From contig CAJNDS010002001.1 of NCBI GenBank assembly GCA_905221605.1, forward strand, positions 240,001-287,500: a stretch of 47,500 bases of DNA. The letters are read 5' to 3'. Made by a program: the position numbers and the translations under genes. The first letter of the stretch is position 1; every line of letters begins with the position of its first letter. The notes under the pieces are model-generated. The model did not search any database. It was not told the DNA's origin and saw only the letters and a program-made list of their open reading frames with translations. The DNA is from Symbiodinium natans. Taxonomy: Eukaryota; Sar; Dinophyceae; Suessiales; Symbiodiniaceae. This document shows positions 19,193 to 30,905 of this stretch, in pieces.

Positions 19193-20359
19193 ACCCTAAA
19201 CCCTAAACCCTAAACACTAAACCCTAAACCCTAAACTCTAACTCAAACTCTGAGCTAGAGGAGGTTACCCTGTTCAAGGAAAGGAACGGCACATGGCTAC
19301 TCAAGGTAGGTTCTAGGGTTTAGGGTTTAGGGTTTCGGGTTTAGGGCACTAAGGCCGCGAGCCCGCCGCGCGGGGTCCTCGATATCTTCCCCCGGCTCGC
19401 TGGTTTTTCGGCTGCGGAGCATTTCCTGGTTCCGTCTCAGCTTTCTGGGGGGGGGGCTTAGGGCTTAGGGCCCCTTCAACCTCCTTAATAACCCCCCCCC
19501 CCCCTAAACCTACTACTACCATGCCATGCTGCACTAGCAAGTGTGCAGAGATATATGATCTTAGCAGTCTTCTACTGACTTTTGGTGTCTCAGCTTTCTG
19601 AGTTTTAGGGCTACTTAGGGCACCGAAAAACCTACTTGCACCCCCCTAAACCTACTAAGGCTTTTTTGTGTCTCAGCTTTGTGGGGTTTAGGGCTTGGGA
19701 CGGCTTAGGTCTTGGGTTTTGAGGGTTGAGGGTTTAGGGGTTTTTAGGATCTGGGGTTTGAGGGTGGAGGACTTAGGGTTTACGGCGTTTCAGGCGTAGG
19801 CGCGCCATTCGTTCACTCGGGCCAAGAGAAGGCTCAGGTTTGCTGATCTCGGCAACCCATGCAACCATGTTACGATCAAAGGTGCCCTGCTTTGGTGGGG
19901 GTTTGTTGTTGTTTTGTTTGCAACCACTGGGCTACCCAGTACAGTAGTAATAGATAGGGTTTACCCTGCCCTGGCCGTCCTAAAGTACCTACACCCTGAA
20001 CACTACATGGACTACTAGAGGGCCCTTATGCACCCAACCATAGTCCAGCGTTTAGGTTCAGGGGCCAATGACCTTGCTATCGTTGCCTTAGGGTTTAGGG
20101 TTTAGGGTTTAGGGTTTAGGGTTTAGGGTTTAGGGTTTAGGGTTTAGGGTTTAGGGTTTAGGGTTTAGGGATTACGACTTTGTAATGTCTCAAAGTTTGG
20201 GTCCTAAGCCCTCTGGGTTTGGGGTTTTGGGCTGAGGGCTTAGGGGAATCAATTAGGGTTTTGAGGCTTTGAGCTCAAAGCTGCTTCTAGGGTTTAGGGT
20301 TTAGGGTTTAGGGTTTGGATTACAGCCAGGTCCTTAAGGCCCTGAGTACCTTCACTTTA

Positions 20360-20580
20360 GAGAAACGACGAGGCAGAGAAAGAGAGAGAGAGAGAGAGCG
20401 AGACTAGACCCAGGAGTACCCTAGGCATAAAAAGGGTGCCCGTTTTGGTCTAAAGGGGGTGAGAAGGAAAACGGGAATAAGGGCCTACTCTGGGTCCCAG
20501 GTGCGAGCGAGAGTGAGAGAGAGAGAGAGAGAGAGGAGAGGCAGAAAAAGATGGAGAGAGAGAGAGAGAGAGTTTGGGGT
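20360..20580. repeat. GA-rich simple repeats around a family B copy
   Basis: (AG)n runs at 20375-20400 and 20512-20572 lie on both sides of the family B element. Confidence 0.85.
20406..20498. mobile_element. Family B TIR element (about 93 bp)
   Basis: Begins GACCCAGGAGTACCCTAGGC and ends CCTACTCTGGGTCC. The ends are inverted copies of GGACCCAGAGTAG. The interior carries AAAAAGGGTGCCCGTTTTGG, as in the other copies. Confidence 0.8.
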
Positions 20581-20794
20581 TTAGGGTTTAGGGCTTAGGG
20601 CTTAGGGCTTAGGGTTTAGGTTTAGGGTTTAGGGTTTAGGGTTTAGGGAGAGGATAAAGGCAGAAAGCAGGGAGGAACAGAGGAAACCGGGAGAGCAGAG
20701 AGACACGGAGAGAGAGCTAGACAGGCTTTAGGGTTCAGGGCTGAGGGTTTAGGGTTTAGGGTCCCGAAGCTCCAACCCCGCCCCGCGCAAGATA

Positions 20795-20909
20795 AGTTTA
20801 GGGTTTAGGGTTTAGGGTTTAGGGTTTAGGGTTTAGGGTTTAGGGTTTAGGGTTTAGGGTTTAGGGTTTAGGGTTTAGGGTTTAGGGTTTAGGGTTTAGG
20901 GTTTAGGGC
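20795..20909. repeat. Long G-rich array
   Basis: About 16 TTTAGGG units. Confidence 0.9.
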
Positions 20910-21220
20910 CAGAGCCTCCATCATGTGCGGATCAAGGACCTGTCCTGCATGCGGTACTGACAACTCAGGGCAAACAAGGCTTGTCGGCCCAGCAGCCTAA
21001 ACAAACAGGGTTTAGGGCTTATGGTTTGTAGGGTTTAAAGTTTAGGGTTTCGGGTTGGTTTCTAAAGCCCAGGATTCCACTACGTACCCACTTCCCTCCG
21101 TGCGGGTGTTTAGGGTTTAGGGTTTAGGGTTTAGGGCATATAGGTTTTAATTAGGGTTTAGGGTTTCCAGTCGCTGCAGTGTGAGTTGCGAGGGCCCAAG
21201 TCCTGAATTATCTGCCTCGA

Positions 21221-21340
21221 GCTTTAAGGGTTTAAGGGTTTAAGGGTTTAAGGGGCTTAGGGGTTTAAGGGCTTAAGGGTTTAAGGGTTGAAGGGCTTAG
21301 GGGTTTAAGGGCTTACGGGTTTAGGGGCTTAAGGGCCTTA
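21221..21340. repeat. 8-bp variant array TTTAAGGG
   Basis: Repeated AAGGGTTT/GGCTTAGGGG units; an amplified variant with an extra A. Confidence 0.8.
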
Positions 21341-21597
21341 ATCCCCAATCTTTACAAGCCCTCTCAAACCCAGTGTCCCTCAGCCCATTCGGAAACACCA
21401 TCATGCTGCCCGCTGTCAAGCAGGAGATCACCAAAGGGGTTAGGGGTTAGGGTTTGGGGTTTAGGGTTTAGGGTTGAGGGTTTAGGGTACCCGACAACTC
21501 CCCAAACATAATGAGCCCGAATTCGATCCCTAAAGCCTTGATCGCCCAGCGCCTACCCAGCGCCCTACATTCCCTCCCCCAATGCCCGAAACCCCAA

Positions 21598-21643
21598 CCC
21601 CCCCCCCCCCCCCCCCCAACAAAAAAAAAACAATATACAAAAA

Positions 21644-21690
<47 letters not shown>

Positions 21691-21705
21691 CATGTATATA
21701 TAACA
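21598..21705. repeat. Poly-C, poly-A, (CA)n and (TA)n run
   Basis: Consecutive simple repeats with no unique sequence between them. Confidence 0.95.
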
Positions 21706-22921
21706 CACACAGAGAACCCTAAACCCTAAACCTACTCCCCTAAACTCTCCAAAGCACCTTGAGCCAAGCCCACCGTGGCACCCCGCCTTTGGCCGCCGCT
21801 CCCAGAAGCGCTGCCAACTGACGAGCCGAGCCGAAGGCCTGTTCCGCTTTTGATATTTGGGGGGTGTGCGCGAACAAACAGGATTTAGGGTTTAGGGTTT
21901 AGGGTTTAGGGTTTAGGGTTTAGGGTTTAGGGTTTAGGGTTTAGGGTTTAGGGTTTGGGGTTTGGGTATAGGGTTTAGGGTTTAGGGTTTAGGGCTATTA
22001 ACCCCTAAATCTTCCAAACTATAGGCCCAAATAGTAGCATTCCCAAAAAAAGGGCCCCAAGAAGGTGCCCCTAATGTCGGAAACCGATATATTTTGTTCT
22101 CTTTGGAGACGTGGGGTTTAAGGTTTGGGCTTAGAGTTTAGGATTTTAGGGAAGTTTTCAGATCCAAGAGTCACCTGGCAACGGGTCTGTATGTAGGAGG
22201 GGTTTACGGTTTAGGGCGTAGGGTCTAGGGTCTAGGGTTTAGGGTGGGAAATTGGGGTTTAGGAGATTAGATAGGCGCAGTTTGAGAGCTAAGCAACGCA
22301 GCGGAGTTACAAAAAAGGGTCTTTAGGTTCCTGCGATAAGGTTCAGGGTTTAGGCTTCAGGGATTAGGGCTTAACGTTCATTATATTCCATTGCTTCAGG
22401 GCTTTGGGTTTAGGGCTTACAGAGGTTGAAAGACACACATGTGTGAGTGTGTGTGCTATAAGGACAACAAGTTTCATGGGGTCTCAAAGGGCTTCTCGTG
22501 GGGCCTCAGGAAGTTCAGGATGGTCGACCAGGTTAGGGTCTAGGGTTCAGTGTTCAAGGATTGAGAGGAATACATGGTCGCTCCTCTCAATGATGGTACC
22601 TCTTTGGGTTGCTATCATAGAGGCAGCCCCAAATCTCCGAAAACCCTAGACCCCCAGAAGGGGCCCCAATATAGGGAACTGACCCTCAATTCTAAACCCT
22701 AAACCCAAAACCCTAAACCCTATAAACCCTAAACCGTAAAACTCATTAAAAGCGGCTGGGAGTCGATACACGTGGTGCCTAAGTGATGATGCACACCCCT
22801 AGCCCTAAACCCTAAACCTAAACCCTAAACCCGAAACCCTAAACTCTACACCCAACTTAGGGTCCCAAAAACACGAAGCCCTGAAGCCTCTCAGGGCTTA
22901 AAGGGATTGCGGGCTTTGCGG

Positions 22922-23035
22922 GGGTTTAGGGTTTAGGGTTTAGGGTTTAGGGATTAGGGTTTAGGGTTTAGGGTTTAGGGTTTAGGGTTTAGGGTTTAGG
23001 GTTTAGGGTTTAGGGTTTAGGGTTTAGGGTTTAGG
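22922..23035. repeat. Long G-rich array
   Basis: About 16 TTTAGGG units with one GATTAGGG variant. Confidence 0.9.
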
Positions 23036-24446
23036 ACATCTGCCTGAAGCCCGGGCATGCTCGAGCTGGACCTGACTTCGATGTCTAGGGTCGGGTTTAC
23101 GAGTTTAGGGCGTTTGGGGTTTAGGGTTTAGGGTTTAGGGTGATTTCTAAACTTGGGCTTGTGGGCTCAGGGTGCTTCGGGTTTAGGGTGTCAGGGTTGA
23201 GGGTTCTTGAAAGCTTGGCGGTTTTATGGTGGTTGAAGCTTGTGAGCTTGGGGGGGGTTCCACAGGGCATGCGGCACGGGGTTTAGTATCTTTGGTTTGC
23301 AGGTTTTGGGTGTGCTAGTTTCGCAGTTTCAGGGCCTGCGAAAGGGAAACCCTTTTAAAGTCCAAGAGAACCCTTGGCATGATAGAAGAAAGTAAGCCCT
23401 ACATAAACCACCCAAACCCTAAACCCTAAACCCTAAACCCTTAACCCTAAACCCTAAACCGACATGATTCGTGGTATATCGGCATGCATGCATCCCGCAC
23501 CCCGCAGCCCTCAGGCGCAGAAGCCTGAAACCACTGGCCCGTATGATTCCTAATGAAAGATTACTATTCAAAGCGCCATTATTAAAATATTACTATCTTC
23601 ACAGGCCTGCTAATACTAATATTAATGTTACGTCCCTGTTATCTTCTTTCTAATGATACCTAGACGATAAGCTTAAGGATATAATATTTAGGTTCACATG
23701 TTACCGCCCTAAAGACCATAATAATAGTATTGCTCCCTTAACTCTTAACTTAGTATTTGTGCTTTTATTAAGTAAACTCGTGAAGGAACAAGCAAAATCA
23801 TGTAGCATTCGGGCGCTCATTTCGTCGCTCATTCGCTTCTCCTCTAATTATTTGTCTTTCATGTTTATATCGTTCACTTCGTAATCTATGTTTAAACGAA
23901 TGACATGAAGGTAACGACTGCACGAAAGAAACCGCACAAGACACCGTCATTTCCAGCCTAGTAACAGACGTGAAGATAATAACATACGTGGGTTTAGGGT
24001 GCTCCCTTGTTTTCGATGAAAAAAGCAGCGTTGCTTGTTGCAACTGGGCCCTTCAGCCTTCTCCACCACTCTACATCCTACATCCTAAACCGACAACCCT
24101 CTATAAACCCCAAAGCCCCTAAAACAATCCACGAACTCTGCAAACCCTTATTAGCCCCTCCAACATCCCCAAAAACCCAAATTCTAAAAACACCCGATAA
24201 ACTCTATGTACCTAGAAGATCGCCCTAAACCCTAAACCCTAAACCCTAAAATCCTAAACCCTAAACCCTAAACCCTAAACCCTAAACCTTAAACCCTAAA
24301 CCCTAAACCCCAACCCCCAAGGCCCTGGAGCCCTTGTAAAGCCCCATGGCAGGCCGCAGCCGCAGTTGTCATGAGGCCCGCGCACGGTGTCGGCCTGCGC
24401 TGAGGTCTTCAGGGTTTAGGGTTTAGGGCTTAGGGCTTAGGGTTTT

Positions 24447-24533
24447 TTAAGAACCCCACCAAAAAATATGTTCTTCCTTATAAGGGTAACGTAAGGATTT
24501 TCATCTTGAGTTTTTTGAGGGGTTCTTAAGCAA
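24447..24533. mobile_element. Family I TIR element (87 bp)
   Basis: Perfect 11-bp TIRs, TTAAGAACCCC and GGGGTTCTTAA. The interior is AT-rich with TATGTTCTTCCTTATAAGGG. Related copies are at 40089-40212 and 32894-33027. Confidence 0.75.
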
Positions 24534-24574
24534 GCGGTGGTCTGTTAATGGTCGTTTCCACCAAGGGGGGGGGG

Positions 24575-24962
24575 TTAGGGTGGTGGGTTTCCCTGAGAAA
24601 GGTCGTGAGGAATCGAGTTGCTCTCGGGAACAAACTTCCCCAAAAACATAGGGTTTAGGGTTTAGGGTTTAGGGTTTAGGGTTTAGGGTTTAGGGTTCCA
24701 GTGCTCCACACTCCACACCAATCAAAGTGCTGGTCCCCCTTCTTCTTCGGTCTGTGCACTAGCGGCAAGAACTTGATGACCTCCATTGCATCCTGGTCCG
24801 TGTACTGGTTGTACTCCGGCTTGGTATACGCCAGCCGCTCCACTGCAGGCTCGCGCGAACACGCAGCTTGCTCCAGGCTCTCATCGCGCACCTCAAAGTC
24901 ATTCGTTGCCACGATCGGTGCATCGGGGTCGCACTCCTCCTCCTCAACATTTGACCTTCCTT
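24575..24962 (-). CDS. Candidate gene, last two exons
   Basis: The first exon shown (24962-24712) follows ACTCAG and encodes 83 residues: an acidic start (GRSNVEEEECDPDAPIVA), then DFEVRDESLEQAACSREP, and later DAMEVIKFLPLVHRPKKKGD and QHFDWCG. It ends GGA|GTGTGG, a GT donor. The last exon (24634-24575) follows GGGGAAG, reads FVPESNSIPHDLSQGNPPP and stops at a TAA in CCCTAA. Phase 0 is kept. The 77-bp intron is nearly all CCCTAAA in sense. The start lies further right; 25145-25060 may be another exon (RGLCTKGPSKKGQWRVNP). The antisense frame is open but of poorer composition. The protein is soluble, acidic then basic, and not recognised. Confidence 0.5.
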
Positions 24963-25747
24963 CTGAGTTGTTGTTTTGTAAGTGTAGTGGCCTTTTGCTG
25001 CTGCAATGACCTGCTGTTGTTGAGCTAGTGTTTAGGGTTAGGGTTTAGGGCATAGGGTTCTAGGCCTTGGGTTGACACGCCATTGTCCCTTCTTGGAGGG
25101 CCCTTTTGTGCAAAGTCCCCTCGTATTTCGTACCTGCTTACTCGGCAAGCCTTGAAACGCTCAAGCCGTAAACCCCCAAGCGGAAGTCCCAAACTAAACC
25201 CCAAACCCTGAAAAGCTTGCTGCAGTTGCCGCCGCTGTCCTCAACCTCAGACGACGAAAAATGCTCAAAAACACTAAACGCGCCTAAGCCGCTCAAATCC
25301 CCACGCGCCCAAAACCTTAAGCTTGAAACCCTGAGCCCAAAACGCTTCAGGCCAAGAACCCCAACAATAAGTCCTAACCCACCACCCACCACTGAAAAAA
25401 CCCTCAGGCCCAAAACCCCAAAACACGTAACACCATAGCCCTAAACCCTAAACCCCAAACACTTACAAACCTAAGCCGCAAACCCTAAAGCCCACACCCT
25501 CCCTGCACAAAGCCCAAGTATCTTCTAAATTATCGAAATTCCTAAACCCTAACCCTAAACCCTAAACCCTAAACCCTAAACCCTAAACCCTAAACCCTAA
25601 ACCCTAAACCCCCCCGTAAGGCACCCTTCAGTCCGCCACTCTCGCCGGGCCTTTCCTCCAGGAGTCGGCGCTCCAGAGAAAAGTGACCTTGGTCCGGGCT
25701 TAGTTTTTTAGGGTTGAGGGTTTAGGGTTTAGGGTTTAGGGCTTGGA

Positions 25748-25890
25748 GGTGCATGGCACTTATTAACATAATTAGAACTGCACTTATAACCCACTTTTTA
25801 AGCCCCTTAAACGTCTTAAGTGTCCCCAGATGGTAATAGGTACAGTTATAAGTGCGGCTATAAGTGGTTTAGTTTGCACCAAGAACCTCC
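25748..25890. mobile_element. Family D element, degenerate copy
   Basis: GGAGGTGCATGGCACTTATT at the left and TTGCACCAAGAACCTCC at the right form an imperfect TIR. The interior has AAGCCCCTTAAACGTCTTAA and TACAGTTATAAGTGC, as in other family D copies. Confidence 0.65.
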
Positions 25891-25965
25891 AAGGGTCCAA
25901 CAAAAAACCCTAAACCCAAAACCAAAAAAAAACCGGAGGGTTGAGGGTTTAGGGTTTAGGGTTGA

Positions 25966-26078
25966 GGACCCAGGAGCAACCTAGGAATAAAAACGGGCAC
26001 CCTTTTTTGGTTTAAGGGGACTATAAGGGAAACCCCCAACCCTAAAATCAGGAAATAAGGATCTACTCCGGGTCCTAG
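25966..26078. mobile_element. Family B TIR element (about 113 bp)
   Basis: GGACCCAGGAGCAACCTAGG at the left, CTACTCCGGGTCCTAG at the right. The interior AAAAACGGGCACCCTTTTTT differs mainly by an inverted-looking GGGCACCC. Confidence 0.8.
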
Positions 26079-26882
26079 CGCGAACCCAACACCCAAAACG
26101 CCTCAGGTTTGAGGGGGGTGTAGGGTCCAGAGTTTAGGGTCTCGAGTTTAGGGTTTAGGGTTTAGGGTTTAGGGTTTAAATAGGGCTTAGGGTAGTTACA
26201 GGCAGGAAGGCTTAACACCTCGGTGCACCCTGAACATCAAGACCTTTTGCCACCGGCTTAATTCGGTGCTGTAGCACCGCGTCCTAAACCCTAAACCCTA
26301 AACCCAAAACCCTAAACAACGAGCAGACTTGGACGGCGAGGAACAGGAGCAGGTCCCTTAGAAAGGGCCCTTAACAGGGGACCGCTTCTATACCCCTCAT
26401 GTACCCAAGCTACATCAGAGCCGACCACATTTAGGGCTCATGGAACTGCACTTATCTAGGGGTTTTAGGGTTTTAGCTTGGGCCCTTCCGGTTTCACCCT
26501 TGGGTTTTGGGGACCTTTTAAGATTCTTGATTCTTAAGGGCCATATTAGGAGTACATTAGGAGGAACCTTTAGGGGTACAACCCAGGGGTACAAGTCTTA
26601 ATCCCTTGAAAGACCCCAAGCCGCAAAACCCTCAGCGCTAAAAACGTCAGGGTTTATAGTTGAGGGTTTAGGGTTTGCCTTGGACCCTATTTGCTTGCAG
26701 TCTTAAGGGTTATGCCTACCTAAATGGCGGGTACTCACTACAAACTGCTGTAGGAAAAACAAGGTCCCAGGAAGGGGGATCAGGGCTGAGACCAGGGTAG
26801 GGACTCCCGAAACCCTAAACCCTAAACCCTAAACCCTAAACCCTAAACCCTAAACCCTAAACCCTAAACCCTAAACCCTAAA

Positions 26883-26989
26883 AGTAACCAAGGCTTAACA
26901 AGGGTGCCCCTTTTTTGCTGAGAGGGATCTAGAAGGGAACACCTAAGCCCCCCCAAAAAGGGAATAAGGGCACTACTGGGCATCCTAGA
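26883..26989. mobile_element. Family B element, diverged copy
   Basis: AGTAACCAAGGCTTAACAAG and GGGTGCCCCTTTTTTGC at the left, GGGAATAAGGGCACTACTGG and CATCCTAG at the right. Confidence 0.65.
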
Positions 26990-27050
26990 AATCAAGGGCC
27001 CATACAGTAGGGACCATATTAAGGGCCCATGAAACTACCCTTAGATGAAG
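26990..27050. mobile_element. Family E fragment
   Basis: AGGGACCATATTAAGGGCCC followed by ATGAAACTACCCTTAG matches the right terminus of the family E copy at 31406-31565. The left end is missing or replaced by the adjoining family B copy. Confidence 0.5.
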
Positions 27051-27080
27051 CCTAAACTCTGAACCGTAAACCCTATAAAT

Positions 27081-27176
27081 TGGGTTCCCCCTTCTACTAA
27101 CAGTCCCTAATATGCCAAAAGTACCCCCCCCCTCTATTATAATCCCTGCTAGTAAGAAGAGGGAACATCCCAACCT
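27081..27176. mobile_element. Family G TIR element (about 96 bp)
   Basis: TGGGTTCCCCCTTCTACTAA and CAGTCCCTAATATG at the left, TATAATCCCTGCTAGTAAGA and GGGAACATCCCAACCT at the right. The two halves are inverted copies. Confidence 0.7.
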
Positions 27177-27370
27177 ATAAGCCCAAAACCTTCAACCCTA
27201 AACCCTAAACCCTAAACCCTAAACCCTAAACCCTAAACCCTAAACCTTCTGCAGTTTTCACTGCTCGAGTCGGCCGCGCGCCACACTCATATGTCATTGT
27301 TGCGGGGAGCTTGTTCGAAATTATGCCCCCTTTTAAAGGTTGAGGGTTCAGGGTTAGGGTTGAGTGTCCT

Positions 27371-27450
27371 GAATAATTAGAATAGGGTTTTGGGGGTTAT
27401 TATAGTATAACTATCAAGGGACCTTAAGGGAATATGTTTAGTAATTATTC
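27371..27450. mobile_element. Family J TIR element (80 bp)
   Basis: Terminal GAATAATTA and TAATTATTC, with an interior AATAGGGTTTTGGGGGTTAT shared with 10164-10258. Confidence 0.65.
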
Positions 27451-28601
27451 CGACCTCTCTGTGGGGTATCTTTGTGGTGTCTCCAAGATAATATGACAGG
27501 GAAGAGAGTTTAGGGTTAAGGGTGTCAACCGTCAACCCTGAACCCTCAACCCCAAACCCTAAACCCTGCTCCGGGCCCTTTTTGGCGGGAAACCTGTGCC
27601 CTTACAGGCCCACTGAGTCCTCACACATTCCTCATACCCATGTCTCTGCGATAGTATACCTGGGGCTCCATACACTTATAAGGGGATATGCGCTGCGTTT
27701 AGGGGGGGGGGTATGACCTACTAAGTTGCTGGGCCATATGACCCTCCGTGTTACAATCCAGACTAGGATGGCCATTAAACCCTCTGAAACATGTTCTGAA
27801 TATGATCCTCATAAACCCAACGAGGGAAAATTTAAAGTATCCCAAGGCCTACCTAGAAGATGAGTTGGGGGCATAATCTGGGACATCCCCCCTTTGTCTT
27901 TTTGCATGGCTCCAGAAAGCCAGGCCAGTTGGCCGAAACATACCCAGAGTTTGCGCTGTGTCCCCAAACCAGAACCCCCTCAACCGTTTTTCAGTGGGAG
28001 AGAACGGTCAATTTCGTTTCATGGTTCAGAGTTCAGGGTTTAGGGGTTTCCAATGGGTAGGGTCGAAAGAAGCTGTTGTCGTCCATACCCAAACACAAAG
28101 CTCGCGAAAGGCAAATGAGAGCCCAGACCGTGAGCATCAATCAACTCCTTCCTCGCTGCGTTCTCTAACCCTAAACCCTAAACCTTAAAAACATAAACCC
28201 TAAACCCTAAACCCCAAACCCTAAACCCTAAACCCTAAACCCCAAACCCTAAACCCTACACCTAAACCTTCTGGGTTCTAGGGAAGGGGGAGGGGGGGGA
28301 GGGTGCAATGACCAAAGGTTAATTTGAAATTACAGGCTGTCAGGGAACTTCTCGAATAGGGTTTAGGGCTTAGGGCTGTAGGAGTCGGATTTAGGGTCCT
28401 AAACCCTTAACCCTGAACCCTGAACCCTAAACCCTAAACCCTAAACCTTACTAAACCCTAAACCCTAAACCCTAAACCCTTAGTGTAGTTTAGAATTTAG
28501 GGCTCTGGCTAAAGCCCTCCCTTGAGCCTACCCTCAACCCTGAGCGCCCCAAAGGTGTCCGAAGTTCGCTGAGAATTCACGCGCCTGCGCAGCATCAAAC
28601 C

Positions 28602-28675
28602 CCAAGCCCTAAGCCCTAAGCCCTAAGCCCTACGCCCTAAGCCCTAAGCCCTAAGCCCTAAGCCCTAAGCCCTAA
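28602..28675. repeat. Variant array CCCTAAG
   Basis: About ten CCCTAAG units, one of them CCCTACG, followed by canonical CCCTAAA. Confidence 0.85.
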
Positions 28676-28837
28676 ACCCTAAACCCTAAACCCTAAACCC
28701 TAAGACTTGCTGGGTATTTTGAGTTGCGGCCACGGCCGCCATCCCCCGCTTGGTGATTTCCCTTCAGCTTCACGCCACAGGCCCGAAGCACTCGAAACCA
28801 TGGCTAAAACCTTGCAATGTTCCCCCTCATACTCACT

Positions 28838-28937
28838 TAAACCCTAAACCCTAAACCCTAAACCCTAAATCCTAAACCCTAAACCCTAAACCCTAAACCC
28901 TAAACCCTAAACCCTAAACCCTAAACCCTAAACCCTA
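28838..28937. repeat. Long C-rich array
   Basis: About 14 CCCTAAA units with one CCCTAAAT slip. Confidence 0.9.
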
Positions 28938-28944
28938 CCCCCCC

Positions 28945-28993
28945 CATTATAATCCCTCTGAAGGATTGTTAGTAACATCCCAAATCTCAATCC
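28945..28993. mobile_element. Family G half element
   Basis: ATTATAATCCCTCTGAAGGA, then AACATCCCAAATCTCAATCC. Only the right half of family G is present, joined directly to an array. Confidence 0.55.
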
Positions 28994-29073
28994 AGGCCCA
29001 AGAACACAAAGAGGATGCCCTTTTTGGCTTCAAAAAGAATAAGTATAAGGGCCCGCACTGGGTCCGTCCTAGA
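28994..29073. mobile_element. Family B element, diverged copy
   Basis: Carries AGGATGCCCTTTTTGGCTTC and, at the right, GCACTGGGTCCGTCCTAG. The left TIR is degenerate. Confidence 0.55.
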
Positions 29074-29283
29074 TAGACACCGCAAACCCTGCTAAACTGA
29101 AAACCCTCTACTTACTGGCCCAAAACCCAAGGGAATAAAAGTTAAGACTTTTCGAATAAACTACCATATAAGAAGCCCAAAAGTTGAAAAGTTGGGTTTT
29201 GAGCCAGCAAGTCTATAGGGAATCATACGCCCTATGCTACTAGCAGTGGCAATGCATCTAGGGGCCGTGGGCCTTGAAGAGCC

Positions 29284-29415
29284 CCTAAACCCTAAACCCT
29301 AAACCCTAAACCCTAAACCCTAAACCCTAAACCCTAAACCCTAAACCCTAAACCCTAAACCCTAAATCAGACCCTGAGGCCCTAAACCCTAAATCAGACC
29401 CTGAGGCCCTAAACC
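29284..29415. repeat. C-rich array with a duplicated border
   Basis: About 11 CCCTAAA units, then AAATCAGACCCTGAGGCCCT twice in tandem (29364-29410). Confidence 0.85.
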
Positions 29416-29588
29416 CGAAACGCTCAGACCTTGCAGGGAATCCCAAGCAGGAGGCACACGTACGTGGGGGAGGGAGGGGTTGTGCTGCACTCGTGTCAGG
29501 CAGTGCCACAAAAGATGCAGACGCAGAATTTCCACAGACAGCTCGTAGTGAAATATGAAGTGGTTTTGGGAACATGTACTCTAAACCC

Positions 29589-29692
29589 AACAGTAACCTA
29601 TGAATGAAAGGGTACGCGCTTTTTTGTCTAAAGGGGCTCAAAAGGGAACCTAAGCCCCCAAACAAGGCATAAGGGCCTAATCTTGGTCCTAG
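29589..29692. mobile_element. Family B element (about 104 bp)
   Basis: AACAGTAACCTATGAATGAA at the left and GGCCTAATCTTGGTCCTAG at the right. The interior has TTTTTTGTCTAAAGGGGCTC and GGGAACCTAAGCCCC. Confidence 0.7.
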
Positions 29693-30059
29693 TATAACAT
29701 GTGTCCCGACGCCCTCAACCCTAGCCCCCAAGGGTGTATTCAAGGTTCAGGGTTTAGGGCTTCGGGCTTCGGGTTCAGGCTTTTGGGCGTTGTAAGTCTG
29801 AGGGTGCCAACAGTGCCCACGACCTTGACCACACCCCGACCTCTATGGGACAAGGCTTATGTAGAGCCCCTTAAGAACCAGAACCCCTAAACCCCCTAAA
29901 CCCCGAAACCCCTGAACCTTAGGGTTTAGGGTTTAGGGTTTAGGGTTCTTTAAACCCTAAACCCCCAACACTGAACCCTTAGCCTGGAAAACCTGGAGCC
30001 CCAAAGCATTCCGTGTCGACCAGCGCAACCACAGGAAGTATCGCTTGCTGCTCATTGCT

Positions 30060-30190
30060 GAGGGCTAGGGGTTTAGGGGTCTATAGGGGTCTATAGGGGT
30101 CTAGGGGTTGAGGGGTTTAGGGGTTCAGGGGTTTAGGGGTTTGGGGGTTTGGGGGTTTGAGGGTTTGAGGTTCAGGGGTTTAGAGTTTAG
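30060..30190. repeat. Variant array GTTTAGGG/GTCTATAGGG
   Basis: Mixed 8-10-bp units (GGGGTCTATA, GGGGTTTA, GGGGGTTT), a degenerate amplified array. Confidence 0.75.
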
Positions 30191-30707
30191 GGCTTAGGGT
30201 TTTGGAGCTAGTCTTGGTAAGCGTCTCCGCCCTTCCCTATAATTGGTGAATGCAGATATGGGGTGACCTGTAATAGGAATAAAACACCCCACTACATGTC
30301 CCAAAACCCTATCCCCCCATATCCCCTCGTAGTTTATACACTTTGTAGGGAAAATCTAGGGCACCCGTTCAAAACCCTACGATGCATGAGCCCTACCCTT
30401 GAGCCCATTGAACTGGGGGCTTGGCGTGGCCGAAGAATGAACAGGCCGCTTCTTCCGTAGTTTTGGGGTTATAGAGTAGGGTTTCGGGTTTGGGGCTCCG
30501 AGTTTTGGGTTTAGGTTGGAAACTTCACCCGTGTTCCCAGCAAACTACCCTAAGCCGTCAAAAAAAAACTAAGCCGTGAAAACTCCTCGAATTGAACCTT
30601 GAAACACTGAAGGGTGACTAGTCCTTAGACTACTCTTTGCTTAAGAGACACCGAAAAACAAAAAACACGAATCCCAATATTAACCGTATAATGGAAGAAT
30701 GTGGGGC

Positions 30708-30905
30708 TTAAGCAACTATAACACCTACCCTTATAGCGAAGAATAGTTTACCATTTTTGGAGGGTTCTTCAGCAACTAGTCCTTGCAGTCTTGAGTGGCC
30801 GCCTGAATTACGCAGAGCCTCCGAAAAACTTTGCTCGGATGTGCCGGCACCAGCGCAAGAGCTCTCGTGTTGCTTTGGAGTTTTTGGCCTCAGCCCCGCC
30901 AACCC
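30708..30905 (-). CDS. Candidate terminal exon (about 65 codons)
   Basis: After GGATTTAG the minus strand is open as AGLRPKTPKQHESSCAGAG, then SEQSFSEALRNSGGHSRLQG and NGKLFFAIRVGVIVA, and stops at TAA (30710-30708). It is Ser/Gly-rich with a short hydrophobic end. No ATG was seen, so it is treated as an exon. The antisense strand is also open. No homology was recognised. Confidence 0.35.
   Translation of the reverse strand, partial: GLAGLRPKTPKQHESSCAGAGTSEQSFSEALRNSGGHSRLQGLVAEEPSKNGKLFFAIRVGVIVA

Larger units (their letters stand above)
17804..24574. other. Repeat-dominated region without a supported gene
   Basis: Contains long arrays, variant arrays, GA-rich and TA-rich microsatellites, one family B and one family I element, and scattered unique islands (18035-18180, 18495-18590, 18880-19080, 19240-19310, 19345-20090, 20910-21010, 21355-21440, 22015-22100, 22380-22640, 23035-23400). 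Island 22480-22532 on the plus strand reads YKDNKFHGVSKGFSWGLRKF before CAG|GTTAGG but has no confirmed upstream acceptor. 22560-22591 is a 9-bp hairpin (ATTGAGAGG/CCTCTCAAT). 23460-23990 is array-free and AT-richer, with nothing recognised. No multi-exon model was obtained. Confidence 0.4.
24963..30707. other. Elements, arrays and scattered exon-like islands
   Basis: Contains family B (four copies), D, E (partial), G and J elements described separately. Islands with good minus reads are 29590-29432 (FPKPLHISLRAVCGNSASAS, then about 33 further codons to RSERFG) and 28000-27885 (PFSPTEKRLRGFWFGDTAQT). 25200-25430 is open on both strands. Exon borders were not resolved. Array stretches include 25545-25610, 26813-26882, 28838-28937 and 29284-29365. 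Confidence 0.35.

Noticed and set aside
24701-25028. Plus-strand open frames of 80-102 codons
   Set aside because: They are antisense to the better-supported exon at 24962-24712; their Ser/Cys-rich composition looks like a shadow.
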